64,000 nt of DNA from Onchocerca volvulus. Its lineage: Eukaryota > Nematoda > Chromadorea > Rhabditida > Onchocercidae. Shown here in pieces: positions 1-13,710 of this stretch. Numbering within the stretch: position 1 is the stretch's first letter; each line of letters opens with the position of its first letter. The position numbers and the translations under genes were made by a program. The DNA lies in the NCBI GenBank assembly GCA_000499405.2, contig HG738137.1, forward strand, positions 4,836,001 through 4,900,000, read 5' to 3'. Under the pieces are notes generated by a model. That model had not been told where the DNA came from. It did no database searches and saw only the letters and a list, made by a program, of their open reading frames with translations.

Positions 1-1001
1 AAAATGTTCTGTTCTAAAGAGCATTTCCCTTTCTTTTATCGTAAAAATGAAAATATATGATGGTTTACAGATGAAAACATATTACCAGTTCTTTCAACTC
101 GCAAATAGAACAATTACTGAAAACGGAAAGTTGAAAATATTGTTATTTATAAGAAATCATATCATCTATCCTCTTCTCCAATCGTAGATTTTTCAATTTA
201 TTAAATCGCACACTCGCGCACGTGCACGTGTGTCCATCTGCACGTGTCTCATCTTACCATGCAATTAGATTCCGCAAGCAAATTAAACCTATTTCACTAT
301 TATTTCTAAAATGTTGTCACTAGTGGAATTCAGAATTGCACAATGGGTAATCGTGCACCTACAAAGGGGGGAAGCAGAATGCTTACTGTCGAGGGTATCG
401 CAGTGGTATAGCAAGGCATGGCGGGCGAATTTCGCTAGTGACAATATTTGTTGGGTGCACGTGTATGTGGCGAAGTCGCAACATATGCTGCGTTTGCTTT
501 ACTTGCAGTTAGCTTTAGTTTTGAACCGCGTCACGCCTCAACAGTTAGCTCATAATACGTGCTGAGTGTCGACTATGGAAGTAAGAAAGGAGGAACGCGC
601 ACGCTCGCATTATAAGCTGTGAATGGGGATACTATGCGGTCACGAAGCGTCAGCGCATGCGAACGCGGTTATGCGACATATGTGACTGGTGTTATTATTA
701 TATATGGGTGGACTTGCAACAATGACATTGTTTCATAACTTGCAAAATTGCTGCAGCGGCGTATTATTCTATCCATTTTGCTATCATCATCTACGTGACA
801 GTTTTTCCTCAATCTCTTCTTTTTCTCTCCTCCTCTCTCTAACACGCATTATTTTATCTCCTTTTCCTACGCACACGAAATATACACATTTGTTGTGAGC
901 CTCCTAATAATGATTCTTGTTGAGATTTGAATGTTATCTTTTCAAATCATTTAGCTGGATTTCATTTCGGATATGCATAACTCTTCCCTAATTCCTTTTT
1001 G

Positions 1002-1033
<32 letters not shown>

Positions 1034-1331
1034 CATATGTATGCTCACACAAATATTTGGAAATAAGCATCTATCGTGCTACAGTGGCAGTATTGCTGGA
1101 TAAATTTTTTGCTAGATTTGAAGGCGTTGGCAAGATATACGAACACGTCTACTGTAGATTAGATTTTTTATGAGTATTAAATATATATATTTGTAAATAA
1201 TAATGCCATTATGCTCTTTCGATGTTATGTTTGTATTGCATTGCACGTGGTGAAATCAGTGCACTTACACGGAATTTACATTACATTTATTGTTGTTTTA
1301 GCCACATTCAACAAGATAATTGTGACAAAAA
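1..1331. other. 5' flank of the lamin gene, no gene seen
   Basis: No exon with convincing splice signals or family resemblance is visible. The part from about 190 to 680 is less AT-rich and carries several CACGTG-like E-box words (around 220-250 and 460), which would fit a promoter or upstream regulatory region of the lamin gene. Open frames at 311-565 and 689-898 show no recognisable protein features. A T-rich acceptor (AG at 1300-1301) lies 30 bases before the lamin ATG and probably serves spliced-leader trans-splicing or a 5' UTR intron. Confidence 0.4.
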
Positions 1332-4300
1332 ATGTCTGCATCGAAGCAAAAACGTTCGTCGTCTCGTACGACTAGCCTGGCATCGAGTAGTCGAATAACA
1401 ACAACTGAATATCCGATTCTTGTGGAGAGCGGTGGAGACGGAACTGAATCGTCTTTCAAGTAAGATTCGTATTTTCTGAACTCAAAAATTAGATTACTTA
1501 TGAAGATAAGAGAAGAGCAAGTTTTCCGATCCCAAAAAATAGGCTTACGAATCAGTTATCATAGGTAATCTTCGTGGGAGATATCGTCATGTTTTCCACT
1601 TTAAGAATTTTCTATGTTTTTCACAGTTTCTGATACTGGAAGTTTTTATTGATAAAGTCACTTTTAAAAAAGAGTCTCACAAAATTTTAAAAAATTTTCT
1701 CTTAAATATCATTTTTTGTTTTCCAGCATTTCGATTTCACCCAGTCGTCGGACTCGACAGTATGAAAAAGATACATTATCCAATTTAAATGATCGACTCG
1801 CTGTTTACATCGATGTAAATATTTACTTTAAATTCCTTTCTCATCAAAAGTGAAAGCATTAATTTTGTTTTTCTTAGTTATTAATTACTCAGTTTATGAA
1901 TACTGAATGAATAGGTTGCAATCCTTTACGCATTAAGTAGTTAATCATGTATGTTATAATGTAAAGGTATTTGCTGAAATTTGGTTTGTCATTAAGAAAA
2001 AAATATGACCAAAATTTTTCCTTATTTCTTCATTGTTTTTCTTGAAGAGAGTTCGCCAGCTTGAGCTCGAGAATGAGCGCTTGAACGTGCGTATAAACGA
2101 AAGTGAAGTGGTCGAAAAGAAAGAACGACATGATTTGGTAGCGCGTTATGAGGCGAAGGTCAAAGAGTTACGTGATCTAATTGATGATGCCTTGAAAGAG
2201 AAAACTCGTGTCAATATGGAGGCCAAATCGGCTCTTGCTGAACGTGATAATCTTCGTACTAGAGTAATTGGTTCAATCTTTTACTTGATATAAACAACAT
2301 GACTGTGATATCAAAATGAGATTGCATGAGCGTTTGAAAGTTATTTTCATTCTTATTCTCTGATATGAATCCAAATTTATGTGGATAATTGCCAATCTAT
2401 TTTTAATATTTGCTATTTTTTGATTTTTGGTTTTAATTATTTTTATCTAAACCTCGATTAATCTTGTGCTTATTTCAAGATTGGGAAGCTTGAGAAGGAA
2501 CTGAAGCAGTCCGAAAAGCTCCGCTTAAGTAATGATAGTCTTATACAGGATCTCCAAGCTAGACTAAATTCTGCCGACAATATGCGAAGACATCTAGAAG
2601 ATGAGAATAAGGTCAGATTTATTTATGAATTAATTTCAAAATTTTGTTTAGATTTTCTGTAAATATCAATTTGTAGAATCTGCTTGCCGAAAATGATGAC
2701 TTAAAACAGCAGTTGGAAATATTGCGAAAACAAGTTGAAGATGAAGCACTTGCCAATACTGCACTTCACAATCAGAACCAATCATTGAAGGAAGATTACG
2801 ACTTTTTAAAAAGAACTCATGAAGGGGTAAATTTTGCTATCTTTTATAATTTTATTTATTTTGTTCAGTCATCACATATCTGACGACGATAATGAAGTAT
2901 AAATAGCACATCAATCATCTTTGGATATTCCAAACCTTTTCAAATTATCATAATAAGGATCTGTATTTAATTTAACTTAATTGACTGAAATTTGGCAGGA
3001 ATATGAATGTGTTTGCTGTTTTTAGCAGTTAGAGGAAATACATCGAAAACGGCAAGTGGAGATGACAACAACAGCACGTGAAATAGAGCGCACGTATGAA
3101 TCGCGTTTGCAGGAACAACTTCAAGCAATGCGTGCTGAATTTGATGAAAGACTGAACAAGAATCGGCGGGATATCGATGAAACCTACAAGGTTAATATTT
3201 TTCACTATTGATTGATTTATTGTGCTCATTTTTTTTTTTTTTTTCATTTTGTAAATATATGCAAACTACTTTAGAACAAGCTGAATGAAGCAAATGAAGC
3301 TCGTCAACAAATGAATCTAGCAAAAGAAGAAGCAGCAAGATTGCGTCTACGTATTCATGAAGTGGAAAAGGTTGGAAGTGGTTATGAAAGCCGTATAGAA
3401 GGTCTTAACAAGAAAATTGCTGATCTGGAGAGTCAGGTTTGTGTTTTATATCTGATTGTATTTAGCGTGTTTTTCAACTTTGATTTTTTAGATTTATTTA
3501 TCGAATTGTAAGATTTAATCAATGAAAAGCATCATTAAGATGTATATTTCAGCTGCGTTTTGTTCGCGATGATTGCGATGTTCGTATTAGTCAGCGTGAT
3601 AAGCGTATTGCGGAGCTTCAGGGTGAAATTGATCGTTTGTTGACCGAATATCAAGATTTGTTTGATCTTAAAGTGCAGCTTGATACCGAACTGAAAGCAT
3701 ATCAGAATTTGCTGGAAGGAGAAGAATCTCGGTATTTCTTCCTTTTATATGTCATTGACCACGAAATTTCTGATTTCGAGAAAATCTGGTCAATATTATC
3801 AAATTTTTTATTATATCTTTACGTTATGAAATCTGATGTGTCATTCGTTAAAAATGGTATGCTAAATCAGTTTTTTTTTGCTTTGTTCCACTGTTTTATT
3901 ATCCTTTGTTATTTAGATTAAATATTTCGCAGCAGTCTTCCGGAGGTTCTCCAGCAGCTTCGCCATCTGCTGGTGATCGCTTCAGCTTGTCATATACAGA
4001 TTCTGGCCATCGTCGTGCAGTCAAAAGAAAACGTTTTAATGCATCAGATGATAGTTTATATTATCGCAATACTGCAAAATCGTACAAGGTATTCCCAATG
4101 TTGTTATTTCGAAGATAACAGATTGTCTTTATGCTTTATATGAACAGCTGTCTGTAATCCTTGTTAAAGATGTACTTCATAAATCTTACTTGAAGGTCTT
4201 GTAAATTATTTCAGCTATCCAGTTTCAACTGGAAAACAAGCACTGACAAAAATATATGTCATTTAAGAAATTGATTTCAGACGACTTCTAACTCAGATTG

Positions 4301-4910
4301 CGATATTGAAATAGAAGAGCATGACACAGATGGGAAATTCATAAAATTAGTGAATAAAGGAGAAGAAATAATCTCAATTGGTCAGTGGGCTATCAAAAGC
4401 ATTGCAAATGATAAAGAAACTGTTTACAAATTCCATTCTAGACAGACGATGAAACCTGGCGATACTATCACTGTATGTTTTTTTTTCTTTTTTTTTCAGT
4501 CCGAAATTCTTTCTGTTTTAGATAACTGTAATTGAATTTGATTTTATATGAAAATTTTTTTTTTCTCTTTTTCCTTCATTTAGATAGAGATGAAAGATAT
4601 GAAAGATGAATAAAATCATCTAAAGAGAGAAAACTTGTTGCCTTTTCTTTTCGTTGATCAATGCAATTTCATTGGGTTTTATCTTAATTTATCAAAGGTT
4701 TGGAGTGCAGATAGTGGTGAAAAACATACGCCGCCATCCCAACTGGTAATGAAAAATCAACAGTGGCCTGCAGGTGATCGAGTCAAAACATCTTTGGTTG
4801 ACGCGGATGGCAATGAAATGGCCACTAGAGAGAGCATAGCTGAACTCCAGTATGGACAGTTTGTGAGTGATGATGGTCAAGATCCGGAACAGCGATGTGC
4901 TGTCATGTAG
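1332..4910 (+). CDS. lmn-1: Nuclear lamin (intermediate filament, CaaX-terminated)
   Basis: Builds the nuclear lamina under the inner nuclear membrane. I read eleven exons: 1332-1459, 1727-1814, 2048-2263, 2480-2611, 2677-2826, 3026-3190, 3275-3436, 3553-3731, 3917-4088, 4281-4472 and 4698-4910. They join in frame to 599 codons (598 residues). A Ser/Arg/Thr-rich head is followed by the rod start LNDRLAVYID, a long heptad coiled coil, the rod end motif YQNLLEGEESR, a basic nuclear localisation signal (KRKR) in the tail, an Ig-like lamin tail domain with the usual GDxIT/VWS strand pair, and a C-terminal CAVM CaaX box for farnesylation. The C. elegans protein is of similar size, and invertebrates such as C. 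elegans have one lamin gene. The start is the first ATG after an acceptor-like site at 1301. Very confident. Confidence 0.97.
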
Positions 4911-5988
4911 ACTAGTTTTAACAATTATTACGAATGTATTGGTCTCGTTTGTTATTTCTATTATCATAAAACGTGAATGTTTATGAAAACAATGGTATAG
5001 GTTGAATAACTAATCTGATGGAATGGGGGGGATCGAGATCCAAAAATAATGAAATTAGAAGGAAAGGGAAGATAAATTTAGTTTAGAATAATGAGGAAAT
5101 TTCCGAGAAAATAGAAATCGATTTCCTTTGATCCGATTAGATCTACTTTAATGCAGGATGTTTGTTATTGTTTGTTTGACTGCCTGTTCTTTTTTCCGCA
5201 TTATTTTCATCATTGAGAGCATTTTGGTTTGATCATCTTGGATGAATATTATTGTTCTACTACATTATAGTTAATTTTCATTGTTGGTTTTCATCTTTTT
5301 GACATAGTCTGATGTCTAAAATCTTTGATTTTCATAGTTCAGATTTCAGATAGTGGCAGTAACAAAATGATTTGCCTTGCTTGATGTTCATCCTCACCTG
5401 GCACTCGTCCTTTTTAAATTTATGAAGCAGTTGTTATTATTATTTTGTCTCTTTAAACCAGTTCTTTTAAATTCATAAATCCTTTCGAATGTCTTAATTC
5501 CTATTTTTGCAAGATTTACCTCTTCTTTTTGTATTTGGATGTACGTTTGGAATGTATGTTACATTTCAGTTTGTCCCTTTTTCCATGTTTCTGTGTTCAT
5601 AAAATTATTTGAATACAGACCAATAAAATTTATTCCTTTCTCAGTATTTTGGACAGAACGTAATGCTCTCAGTGAACGATAACTATTCGACCTGAAATTT
5701 TTTTTAGGAAAAAAAGAGTTGCTTAATTCATATGCGTGAGCGTGGAAGCTAATCGAACATTCACTATAGTACGTTTTTCGTTGATTAATCTGCCACATGT
5801 TGGAACGATCAATCTCGGTCTTCATGAAGATTGCTCACTATGTTATCATTTAATTTAAAAAAGTTTATTTCTTCTTGGTGTGGCTTGCTTCCTGGTTGCG
5901 GAAGTTAATTAAATTAAGGCATAGTAAGGTATGTCGCGTGAACAATGTAGTTAATATTTTCAGAATAATTAAACTGGAAGGGAGAACA
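4911..5988. other. Lamin 3' UTR and intergenic region
   Basis: AT-rich sequence between the lamin stop and the exchanger start. I see no credible exon. The overlapping frames near 5559-6125 on the minus strand lack splice signals or protein features. A T-rich acceptor ending at 5963 lies 25 bases before the exchanger ATG and may be its trans-splice site. Confidence 0.5.
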
Positions 5989-8900
5989 ATGCTGGACACA
6001 AATATTGGGAAAAGAAGTATGGTTAGTATGGGTGGATTGTTGAAGTTTCTACTGCTACTTTCAGTTAGTGGAGATTTGCTTCCCGAAACAGACCTCAGTA
6101 GCAGTAATAGGACGGGAAAGTGCATTTTTCAAAATTTATAGCATTAATTCTGAGATTTGAAAATTTAAAAGTTATATGAGTTGATGTGTTGTTGAAATCA
6201 AAGATGAACGAAATGAACGAGCGAAAATATCGACAATTTTATCATTGTTATATTTTTATTTGTTCAAGTATGACGGAATGATTGAGTAAAGGACATAATG
6301 CACAGAACATATTGATGATTGATTTAATAATTGACAGGAAGAGAAACTTTTCTTAAAGAGATTGTTGAACTATCAATATCGAGGAAATATTGATCATCGA
6401 ATTTACAAATTAATAATGAAGTTTGAAATGATCTTTGTCTTTTGCATTAAGACTGTTATGTGATTTGAGACACTGTAAAATTGAGATTTCGCTGATAAAT
6501 TTATTATTGCTCAATGCAGTATTAATGAAAGTATCGAAATATTGTCGAAATTAGCATTAGTTGCTGTTTTTAGTGATATCATTGACAACAGGACAACGAA
6601 ACCACCGATATTATCAATCGATGAACGCAGTGAAAATGTGGAAGAAAAAAAAAGTTCGATGGTGAACCGTTTTCTTTTCGGGGAAGGGTTATCCTTGTTT
6701 GAACCCTGAATGAATTTAGCATTTCATCTTTATTCTAAAATTTTTCAGGCTATATTTTTCATACTTATGGTGATTGCTGTGTCAACACTGGTTGTGCATA
6801 TGCTTATCGTATCTAAATTATATTTTATACCAGAAAGCTTAGCTATAGTTATTCTGGGGGAGTTTTTGTTAAATATTGTCATTATCCACTACAAAGTTTT
6901 TCTTTAGATTAGTTACAGTACAGTTGAACTTTTAAGACAACGGATTGAACTTCTGATTTTTCTGGTAAAGAAATTTCCCCCAAATTATTGCGCAATTCGT
7001 GATCCTTTTTAAAAAGTATGCTATTAACAGAACCAGTCAGCCTGCCGTTTAACTTTATCTGCTAATTAATGTTTTCTTTTCTCGACGAATGCTTCTTGGA
7101 TTTTTCCTATTTAAAAAAATTGCATTATTTGCAGATTTTATTTTACATGCGAAAATTTATAGGTGCTGTAATTGGTTTGATACTATCATATAGCAAAAGA
7201 GATTGGACAGAAGTGGAAACATTTAGTTCCAATATATTCTTTCTTGTTCTTCTTCCACCGATTATTTTTGAGAATGGTTACAATCTACACAAAGTAAGTC
7301 ATGGAATAAAAATAATTCATGAGATGAGACAAAAGTGATTTTGACATTAGTTATCAATTTTCGTTAATACTTCCTAGTACTTTATTTCCAAATTATTTGA
7401 CAACAATTTTTTTTTTTCTTACAGTCTTAACTGAATTGCAGAGCGATTTTTTCACAAATATGTTTCCAATCTTATCATTTGCCACACTTGGGACAGTAAT
7501 ATCTGCTTTAACTATTGGTTTGGCGTTATACATCCTTGGCCAAGTTCGTATGAACCAATTTTTTCTTATATTTCTTGACATGCCATCTTATATTTTTGTA
7601 TTCGAAATAATCAGTAACATTAATTTTGGTTTGTCTTCTTGAGTCCTATTAGCGATATCTATTGCTATTTATTCGAATGCACAATTTAAGCTATTAATCC
7701 TGATTTCGGACTCATTGCTTTAAGAATAGATGTTAATGAGCGAAAAGTTTTTTACTATTTGTGACGGATATCTCAAAGAAAAATAGTTTTCATGGATCAA
7801 AATAAATCAAAAAATTTATCAGCTGTTCTGTTTCACTATTTATGACGTTTGCTATTATGAATTTATTCCTTATTGTTTCTTTTTATTATTAGGCGGATTT
7901 GATATATAAAATGACTATCGCAGAGAGTTTTGTGTTTGGTTCAATGATTTCTGCTGTGGATCCAGTTGCCACGCTTGCCATCTTTCAAGCATTGAATGTA
8001 TGCTTTGTGTTTAAAAATTCTTACTAATAGAACTGGCATAACTTCAATTTTAATAATTTAGCAATTTTATTTAAATTCAAAAAAAAAGAATTATGTAAAT
8101 TTCCATAAACAAATATAATAAGAACAGAAGAATACATTAGTTTCAAATGCTGAATTATTTTCTGATTCCGTTTTTGCAAAATATCCGAATTATTTTCGTC
8201 TCCAAGATTATTTTTAGGTTGAGCGAATGCTGTATATGTTGGTTTTTGGCGAGTCAATGCTTAACGATGCCGTTGCTATTGTTCTCACTTCTACTTCCTT
8301 GGAAATGTCTTTTCAGAATATTACATCTTCTACGTCAGGCAGCTTGTTTTTCCGAGTAATCTCCAGATTTACCTATATCTTTCTCATATCTGCTCTTCTT
8401 GGTGCTTTTGTTGGATTTCTATCAGCACTGGTATTTCTTTGTTTTTGTAGTATTTTCTTATTTCAATAATAAGTGATTGTATCAAAATTTGAATTTTAAT
8501 TTTTTCACATCCATTTTAGTTATTCAAGTATGTCGATCTACGCAAAACGCCTTCACTGGAGTTTGCTTTATTACTTATATTTGCATATTTGCCGTACGGT
8601 CTTGCAGAAGCGATTTCACTTTCAGGTTTTTATTGCGAAGTTGCTTTTTAACTAAATTATTTGAGATGTATCATATACTGTTTCGTTTTTCTATCTTTTT
8701 AGGTATAATGGCTATTTTGTTTTGCTCAATAACCATGTCTCAATACACGCATTTCAACATTTCACCTATAACACAAATCACTATGCAGCAGACATTCAGA
8801 ACATTGGCATTTGTGGCAGGTAAATTTTCTACAGATGTAAAGGGAAGAATGTGTGAGATAGATCTTGCCTTTGTGATATAAAATTAATCTTAAAAAATTC

Positions 8901-10793
8901 AGCTCCAGCATTCATTATTATGAAGTTATTTTAAGAAACGTGCACGTTTGCATATTTGGGATTAGCTTTATTCACAATCAAACTTCAATTTCAACCAATG
9001 TTCGTCTTATGGAGCATTGTAAGTTTTGTGCTCTAGCTTACTGAACAAACTTTTATTATTTTCATTATATTTTAAATGACCTAATCAGTGGGGTGGTGAA
9101 ACCAATAACAGTGAACTTTCTTGAGATAATGACTTTTTCTGTGTCTATTGTGCAGTCAGATCGGCATTACAAATTGCGTCGATTCGCTGAAAATCAAAGA
9201 TTTATTCTGTATCATCCAAAGATACGTTTTGTAGTTGCTTTGTTTCATTGGCCGTGCGTTCAATGTATTTCCTCTTGCTTATATAACCAACAAATGTCGT
9301 CGCCCTCAGATTTCCATGAAGAATCAGTTCATTATGTGGTATAGTGGCAAGTTTCATGTTATTTAATTTATTCGGAAATTTTACGATTAAAGTGTGAAAC
9401 TTGCATTCTTTAGTGGTTGTCTATTTATTTATTTATGAATGAAGAAGGGTAGGTTTAGCTTCATTGATTTAATTTCTCAATTTCGGAAAAAATTTTGATC
9501 CATTTCGTCCGAAAATATGAATAAAATTAGTCCTCTTTCTATTTGTTCTCTTAAAATATGATGTTCTTTAAGGATGGAAAGAGTACCGTATCCTTATTTT
9601 CATGACTTGAACTTCAGAGAATAATGAAAAGGAAATTTGATTAACAAATCTCTAAAGCTCAAAGTTGTCAAACAGTTCTGCTTGATTTTTTCATTGCTTT
9701 GAGATTTTCAGGTATGAGAGGGGCCGTCGCATTTGCTTTAGCTTTGCATATATCAATAGAAAACGAAGAAACAAAAAGAGTTTTGTTAACAACAACACTT
9801 TTCATTGTATTATTCACCATCATTTTTCTTGGTGGCACAACTTTACCCGTGCTGCATGTAACATTTTAATTTTCTTAATATGATTAAATAGAAATTAAAA
9901 GTTTTTATTGTCCTTTGAATTACAAGGATCAAGTTCTGATTGCATCGAGATGCATATTCCTTAATGTTGGTGCTTTTGTTATAATTTGAAAATAATACTT
10001 TTTGAATTTTAGATGCTAAGCAATGCATTCCCGGACAGAAAGCAGCGAAGGAATATAGGAATGCGAATTTCGAATGATGGTGATAAATCTGCCGTTCTGT
10101 TAAGTAAAACGCAAGAAATGGTTTTCTGAATTATTACTATTAAATTTGATTTTTTGAATTATTATTATTAAATTTGTAGTATCGATTATTTTCCGCTTAA
10201 GTAATGTTTACTTGAATTTTGCAAAGAACCTTAAATTCCAAATTCTTCCGATACCCCATGCAACATTTAAATAATGCTAATTTAATTTCAAACTTGAATT
10301 TTAAAACTCCTAATTGCTCGCTGTCAATTATAGCCTTCTTTTAAGTTTATATTCGACCAATCGGAACATTTGACTTCTGACACAGAAGAAATTGATAAAG
10401 TTAAAATATATGAGGAAGATACATATAAGGGAATTGCTTACAAATTTAACGAGCTATTTGTGCGACCACTCTTTGTCCGCAGATATACACTGCAAGTAAG
10501 TTTTGTAGTATTAGCTTTCTAGATTAGAAGCTTTTATTGAGAAAAATTTGGACTGCTACACAACGTGCTTTGTGCACCCATAGATTTAAATTTAAGGCGA
10601 AATTTTAAATCTCCATTTTTTCGTTTTTTTCGCAAGTTAGCCTGAGTTTTTTTAGGAGTTACACGAGAATCGAATAAATATGCACCGAATCACAAGTAAA
10701 ATACTCAGTGAAGACTGCAGTAATCTAATCCGACAGTTCTCCACTGATGAAATTTCCACTGGTTCTTCTTCACAAGATCAACTGTTACTATGA
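5989..10793 (+). CDS. Na+/H+ exchanger, SLC9A8 (NHE8) type
   Basis: Multi-pass cation/proton antiporter; NHE8 relatives act in Golgi, endosomal and apical membranes. Well-supported exons: about 6749-6850, 7163-7293, 7442-7543, 7893-7997, 8218-8430, 8520-8625, 8703-8819, 8936-9018, 9235-9346, 9712-9857, 10013-10120, 10334-10495 and 10656-10793. The 5' exons (from 5989, and one near 6588-6700) are less certain, and the donor after 6850 is not resolved. The start gives a signal-anchor-like stretch (GGLLKFLLLLSVSG). Hallmarks in order: LPPIIFENGY, SAVDPVAT, FGESMLNDAV, LPYGLAEAISLSG, ETCTFAYLGL, GRAFNVFPLAY and a cytosolic tail with SEHLTSDTEEID. These match the NHE8 branch better than NHE1 or NHE6. 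The intron at 9347-9711 uses a GC donor. I leave the nhx number open. Confidence 0.93.
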
Positions 10794-12850
10794 CTCTTAT
10801 CTTTATTGAGTTTCTGTTATTAATGAAATGTCACTTTTTTATTATACATATGGTGTATACAATGTTGAGGTTTTAAATTAATTTATAATTGTTTGGCAAC
10901 TGACCGAATTTATATTTCTGAATATCTGTCAAAGCATAATTCATGAATTTGTTAGATAAAACTTGGATTAATAATAGACTTTTTTGTTTAGATCTTTGAA
11001 TTTCGTTGCAACTCCTGCTATTATCTATTATAAATTATAATGGAATACCAAGATTTTGAATTGGGTTCCAAATATTCTCCTTTCTCTCATTTTACTTATT
11101 ATAAGTAACGAATTCCAAAATTCATTCCATTTGCTAATTTATCAGATACTTGTCCTTTTTTCCATTCTGAAACTTTTATTCGAAGTATCGAATTATAAAT
11201 TTAATTTAGTTTTCTTGTAATGAGCATCATTAAATCACCAAGTGATATAATTGCTAATTGCAAGAGTATCCACCGTTTCATTTCTGCCAAATAACTGTTC
11301 TGTCTTTGATATGTATTTCAAAAATATCACTGCTGCACCATCTGTTAAGCTTTTTCTTTGAATCTATTCATCTCTGAAAAATTGCACTTTGTTATCTTAT
11401 AATTGTTGCCGTACGTTTTCAAATTTTTAACAAATTTTGGACATTTTTATTGTTAATATTTAATGTATGCTTGGAACCTAATCTTTCCTTTGAGATGAAT
11501 AAAAGTAGCGAGATCGATGCTGTGCTTTGAATCATTCTTATTTCTATTTAAATGTCAAATAGTTTTTAAATTCCAAACGGAGCATTACGTTTCCGTTTTA
11601 AAGTGCAAAATTGGATGTAAATAAGATTTTCGCACAGTTAATCATAACTTTACATCTTTACATCTCTTAAATTTAGTCTTTGATGCTAAACAATTTTTTT
11701 GTTTTGTACAGAATTATTTGAGGTAACTCGCGAATTAATCTGCTTAACTTTGTAATTAACTGGTTCAGGTAGCGATACACTGCGAATTCGAGCAGGTGCC
11801 CAGTGTCGTTCCGTATAGTTACTTTATATTAAAGGTAGGAATTAAATTATCAAATATTCGTTTCATACAAATTGCTTGCTGATTCATCGCGAAATTTATC
11901 TTTTCTGTTGTGTTATTGGGAAATTCAAATAAGAAGACTCGCTGTGGCTTACAAAATTAAAATTCCTTTGAATTCATCCGGTGATAAATTTGCCTTTTTA
12001 TGGGAAAAAAATTTTTTAAACAAAAAATTGCATTTTCTAAAGAATATGGTTTTCCATTTCTATCCAAACTTGTTGTAATAGAGAGCGAAACATGTCTCAT
12101 CATCGCTGAAATTTGAAATATTTGTTCCAAGGTTCTCGCTAAGAATAGCGAGATTTTTCCATTACTTCATATTCGGTATTTTGGATCGGCTATTTAGTTC
12201 GAAGTTTTACAACCTGAGACATTACCCTATTGGTTTTGCAAATGAAACAAACAATCAACCATTCTATCCAACTAATTCATTGGAATTCAATGATTAATTA
12301 TCGCAACTCATTGCAACTTGTCTTATTTCTACAGCAATTAGTGGTTAAAGTAAAATTTTACTCTTCATTTCAAACTTAGAATAATCGTACCCAAATTATT
12401 ATAATTAACTTTAAGATAAGGAATGAATTAATTAAGGAGAGTTCACTAATTGAAGTGATTCAATTCACTTTTAATTTTCATCAAACTTCTCTTTTTTAAA
12501 AAAATAATTTTTCGGAATGCGAAATAGCACGCGAATTATTCGAATGAGTCGAAATTTTTTAAATTGAACAAAATAATTCGATAATCGATCTTTTCATTAT
12601 CAATATTTTCGCATAATAATTTTAGGAAAATTTGGGAGCAATTATAATTAATTTGAAGATAAAGAACAAAACTTCCAAGCTTGTAGAAACTGCAAAAGAC
12701 TTGCCACTTTACATAATAAAATATTAACTGGTAAATTATATTACGTTTATTTTTTCCAGTTATTAAGCGATTAATTGATTAATCAAAACAATCTGCATAA
12801 AACTATTGCCATGCCAAAGTTTAAAAAAAAAACGGGAAAAACTAAAAAAT
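10794..12850. other. Gene-poor AT-rich intergenic stretch
   Basis: No exon with paired splice signals is visible. The open frame at 11872-12078 has no recognisable features. A short stretch at about 11760-11820 is less AT-rich than its surroundings, but I cannot assign it. Probably 3' UTR of the exchanger followed by intergenic DNA. Confidence 0.45.
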
Positions 12851-13710
12851 TAAAATTCATACGTCAAAGATCATGGGCCACGATCAAAGGTATTAGACTA
12901 TAGGTCAAAGATTACGGATCATGAATCAAAGATCATAGATTAAAGACCGGAAGTCGTAAATTATAAATCATATTTTATCATCATCATCATTAACGACCAC
13001 AGATTACGGACTGAAGATAATAAATCAAATACTATAGATAATAGGTCAAAGATCATCGACCGCGAATCAAAAAGTTATAGATTATAGGTCGAAGATCAAA
13101 GAACAGATCATGAATCAAAGTCGGAGGCTCATATATCAAGAGCTCTCTTTTTTGAAACAAAGACGTAGATCATAAATCAAAGACCGTAAATCACAAGTCA
13201 AAGATTATGAATCAGGGATTATAGATTATAGGTCAAATACCGCAGACCAAAGATCACAAGATATAGATAAAAGATCATGGGTAATGGATCGAAGATCATA
13301 GAGTATAGGTCGAAGATTATAGGCCATAAATCAAAGATCATAGATTATGGACAAAGATCATAACTCAAAGATTGCGGGTCGTTAATCAAAGATTGTGAAT
13401 TATAGGCCAAAGATCATGGATTGCAAACTAAAGATCATAGATTATAGTTAGAAATCATAGATTTGCTTTATGTTTTTAAATCAAAAAATCACAAATCAGA
13501 GAACAAAGATCGCGGTTCACCCACCAACGATCACAGGTTTACAGGCTAAAGATCGTAAATCAAAGGTCATAAAATATAGATCAAGATCGTGGGTCATAGG
13601 TTATAGGCCATGAAATAAAGATCAGAGATCGATAATCAAAGATAGAAGTTCGCATATCAAAGACCATAGAGTGTATTAAAGATTATAATTCACAAATCAT
13701 GGATTAGTTT
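12850..13710. repeat. Degenerate short-unit repeat rich in CAAAGATCAT/AGATTATAGG words
   Basis: About 850 bases are built from diverged copies of short words such as TCAAAGATCAT, ATAGATTATAGG, ATAGGTCAAAG and GATCATGAATC. Spacing varies from roughly 9 to 14 bases, so it is an old, slipped tandem array and not a crisp minisatellite. The + strand is purine-rich (AAAGAT) and there is no lasting open frame. A stretch around 13440-13500 is more diverged. The edges are gradual. Confidence 0.75.

Noticed and set aside
311..565. 84-codon open frame before the lamin gene
   Set aside because: No domain, no splice signals, and the composition fits a less AT-rich promoter region.
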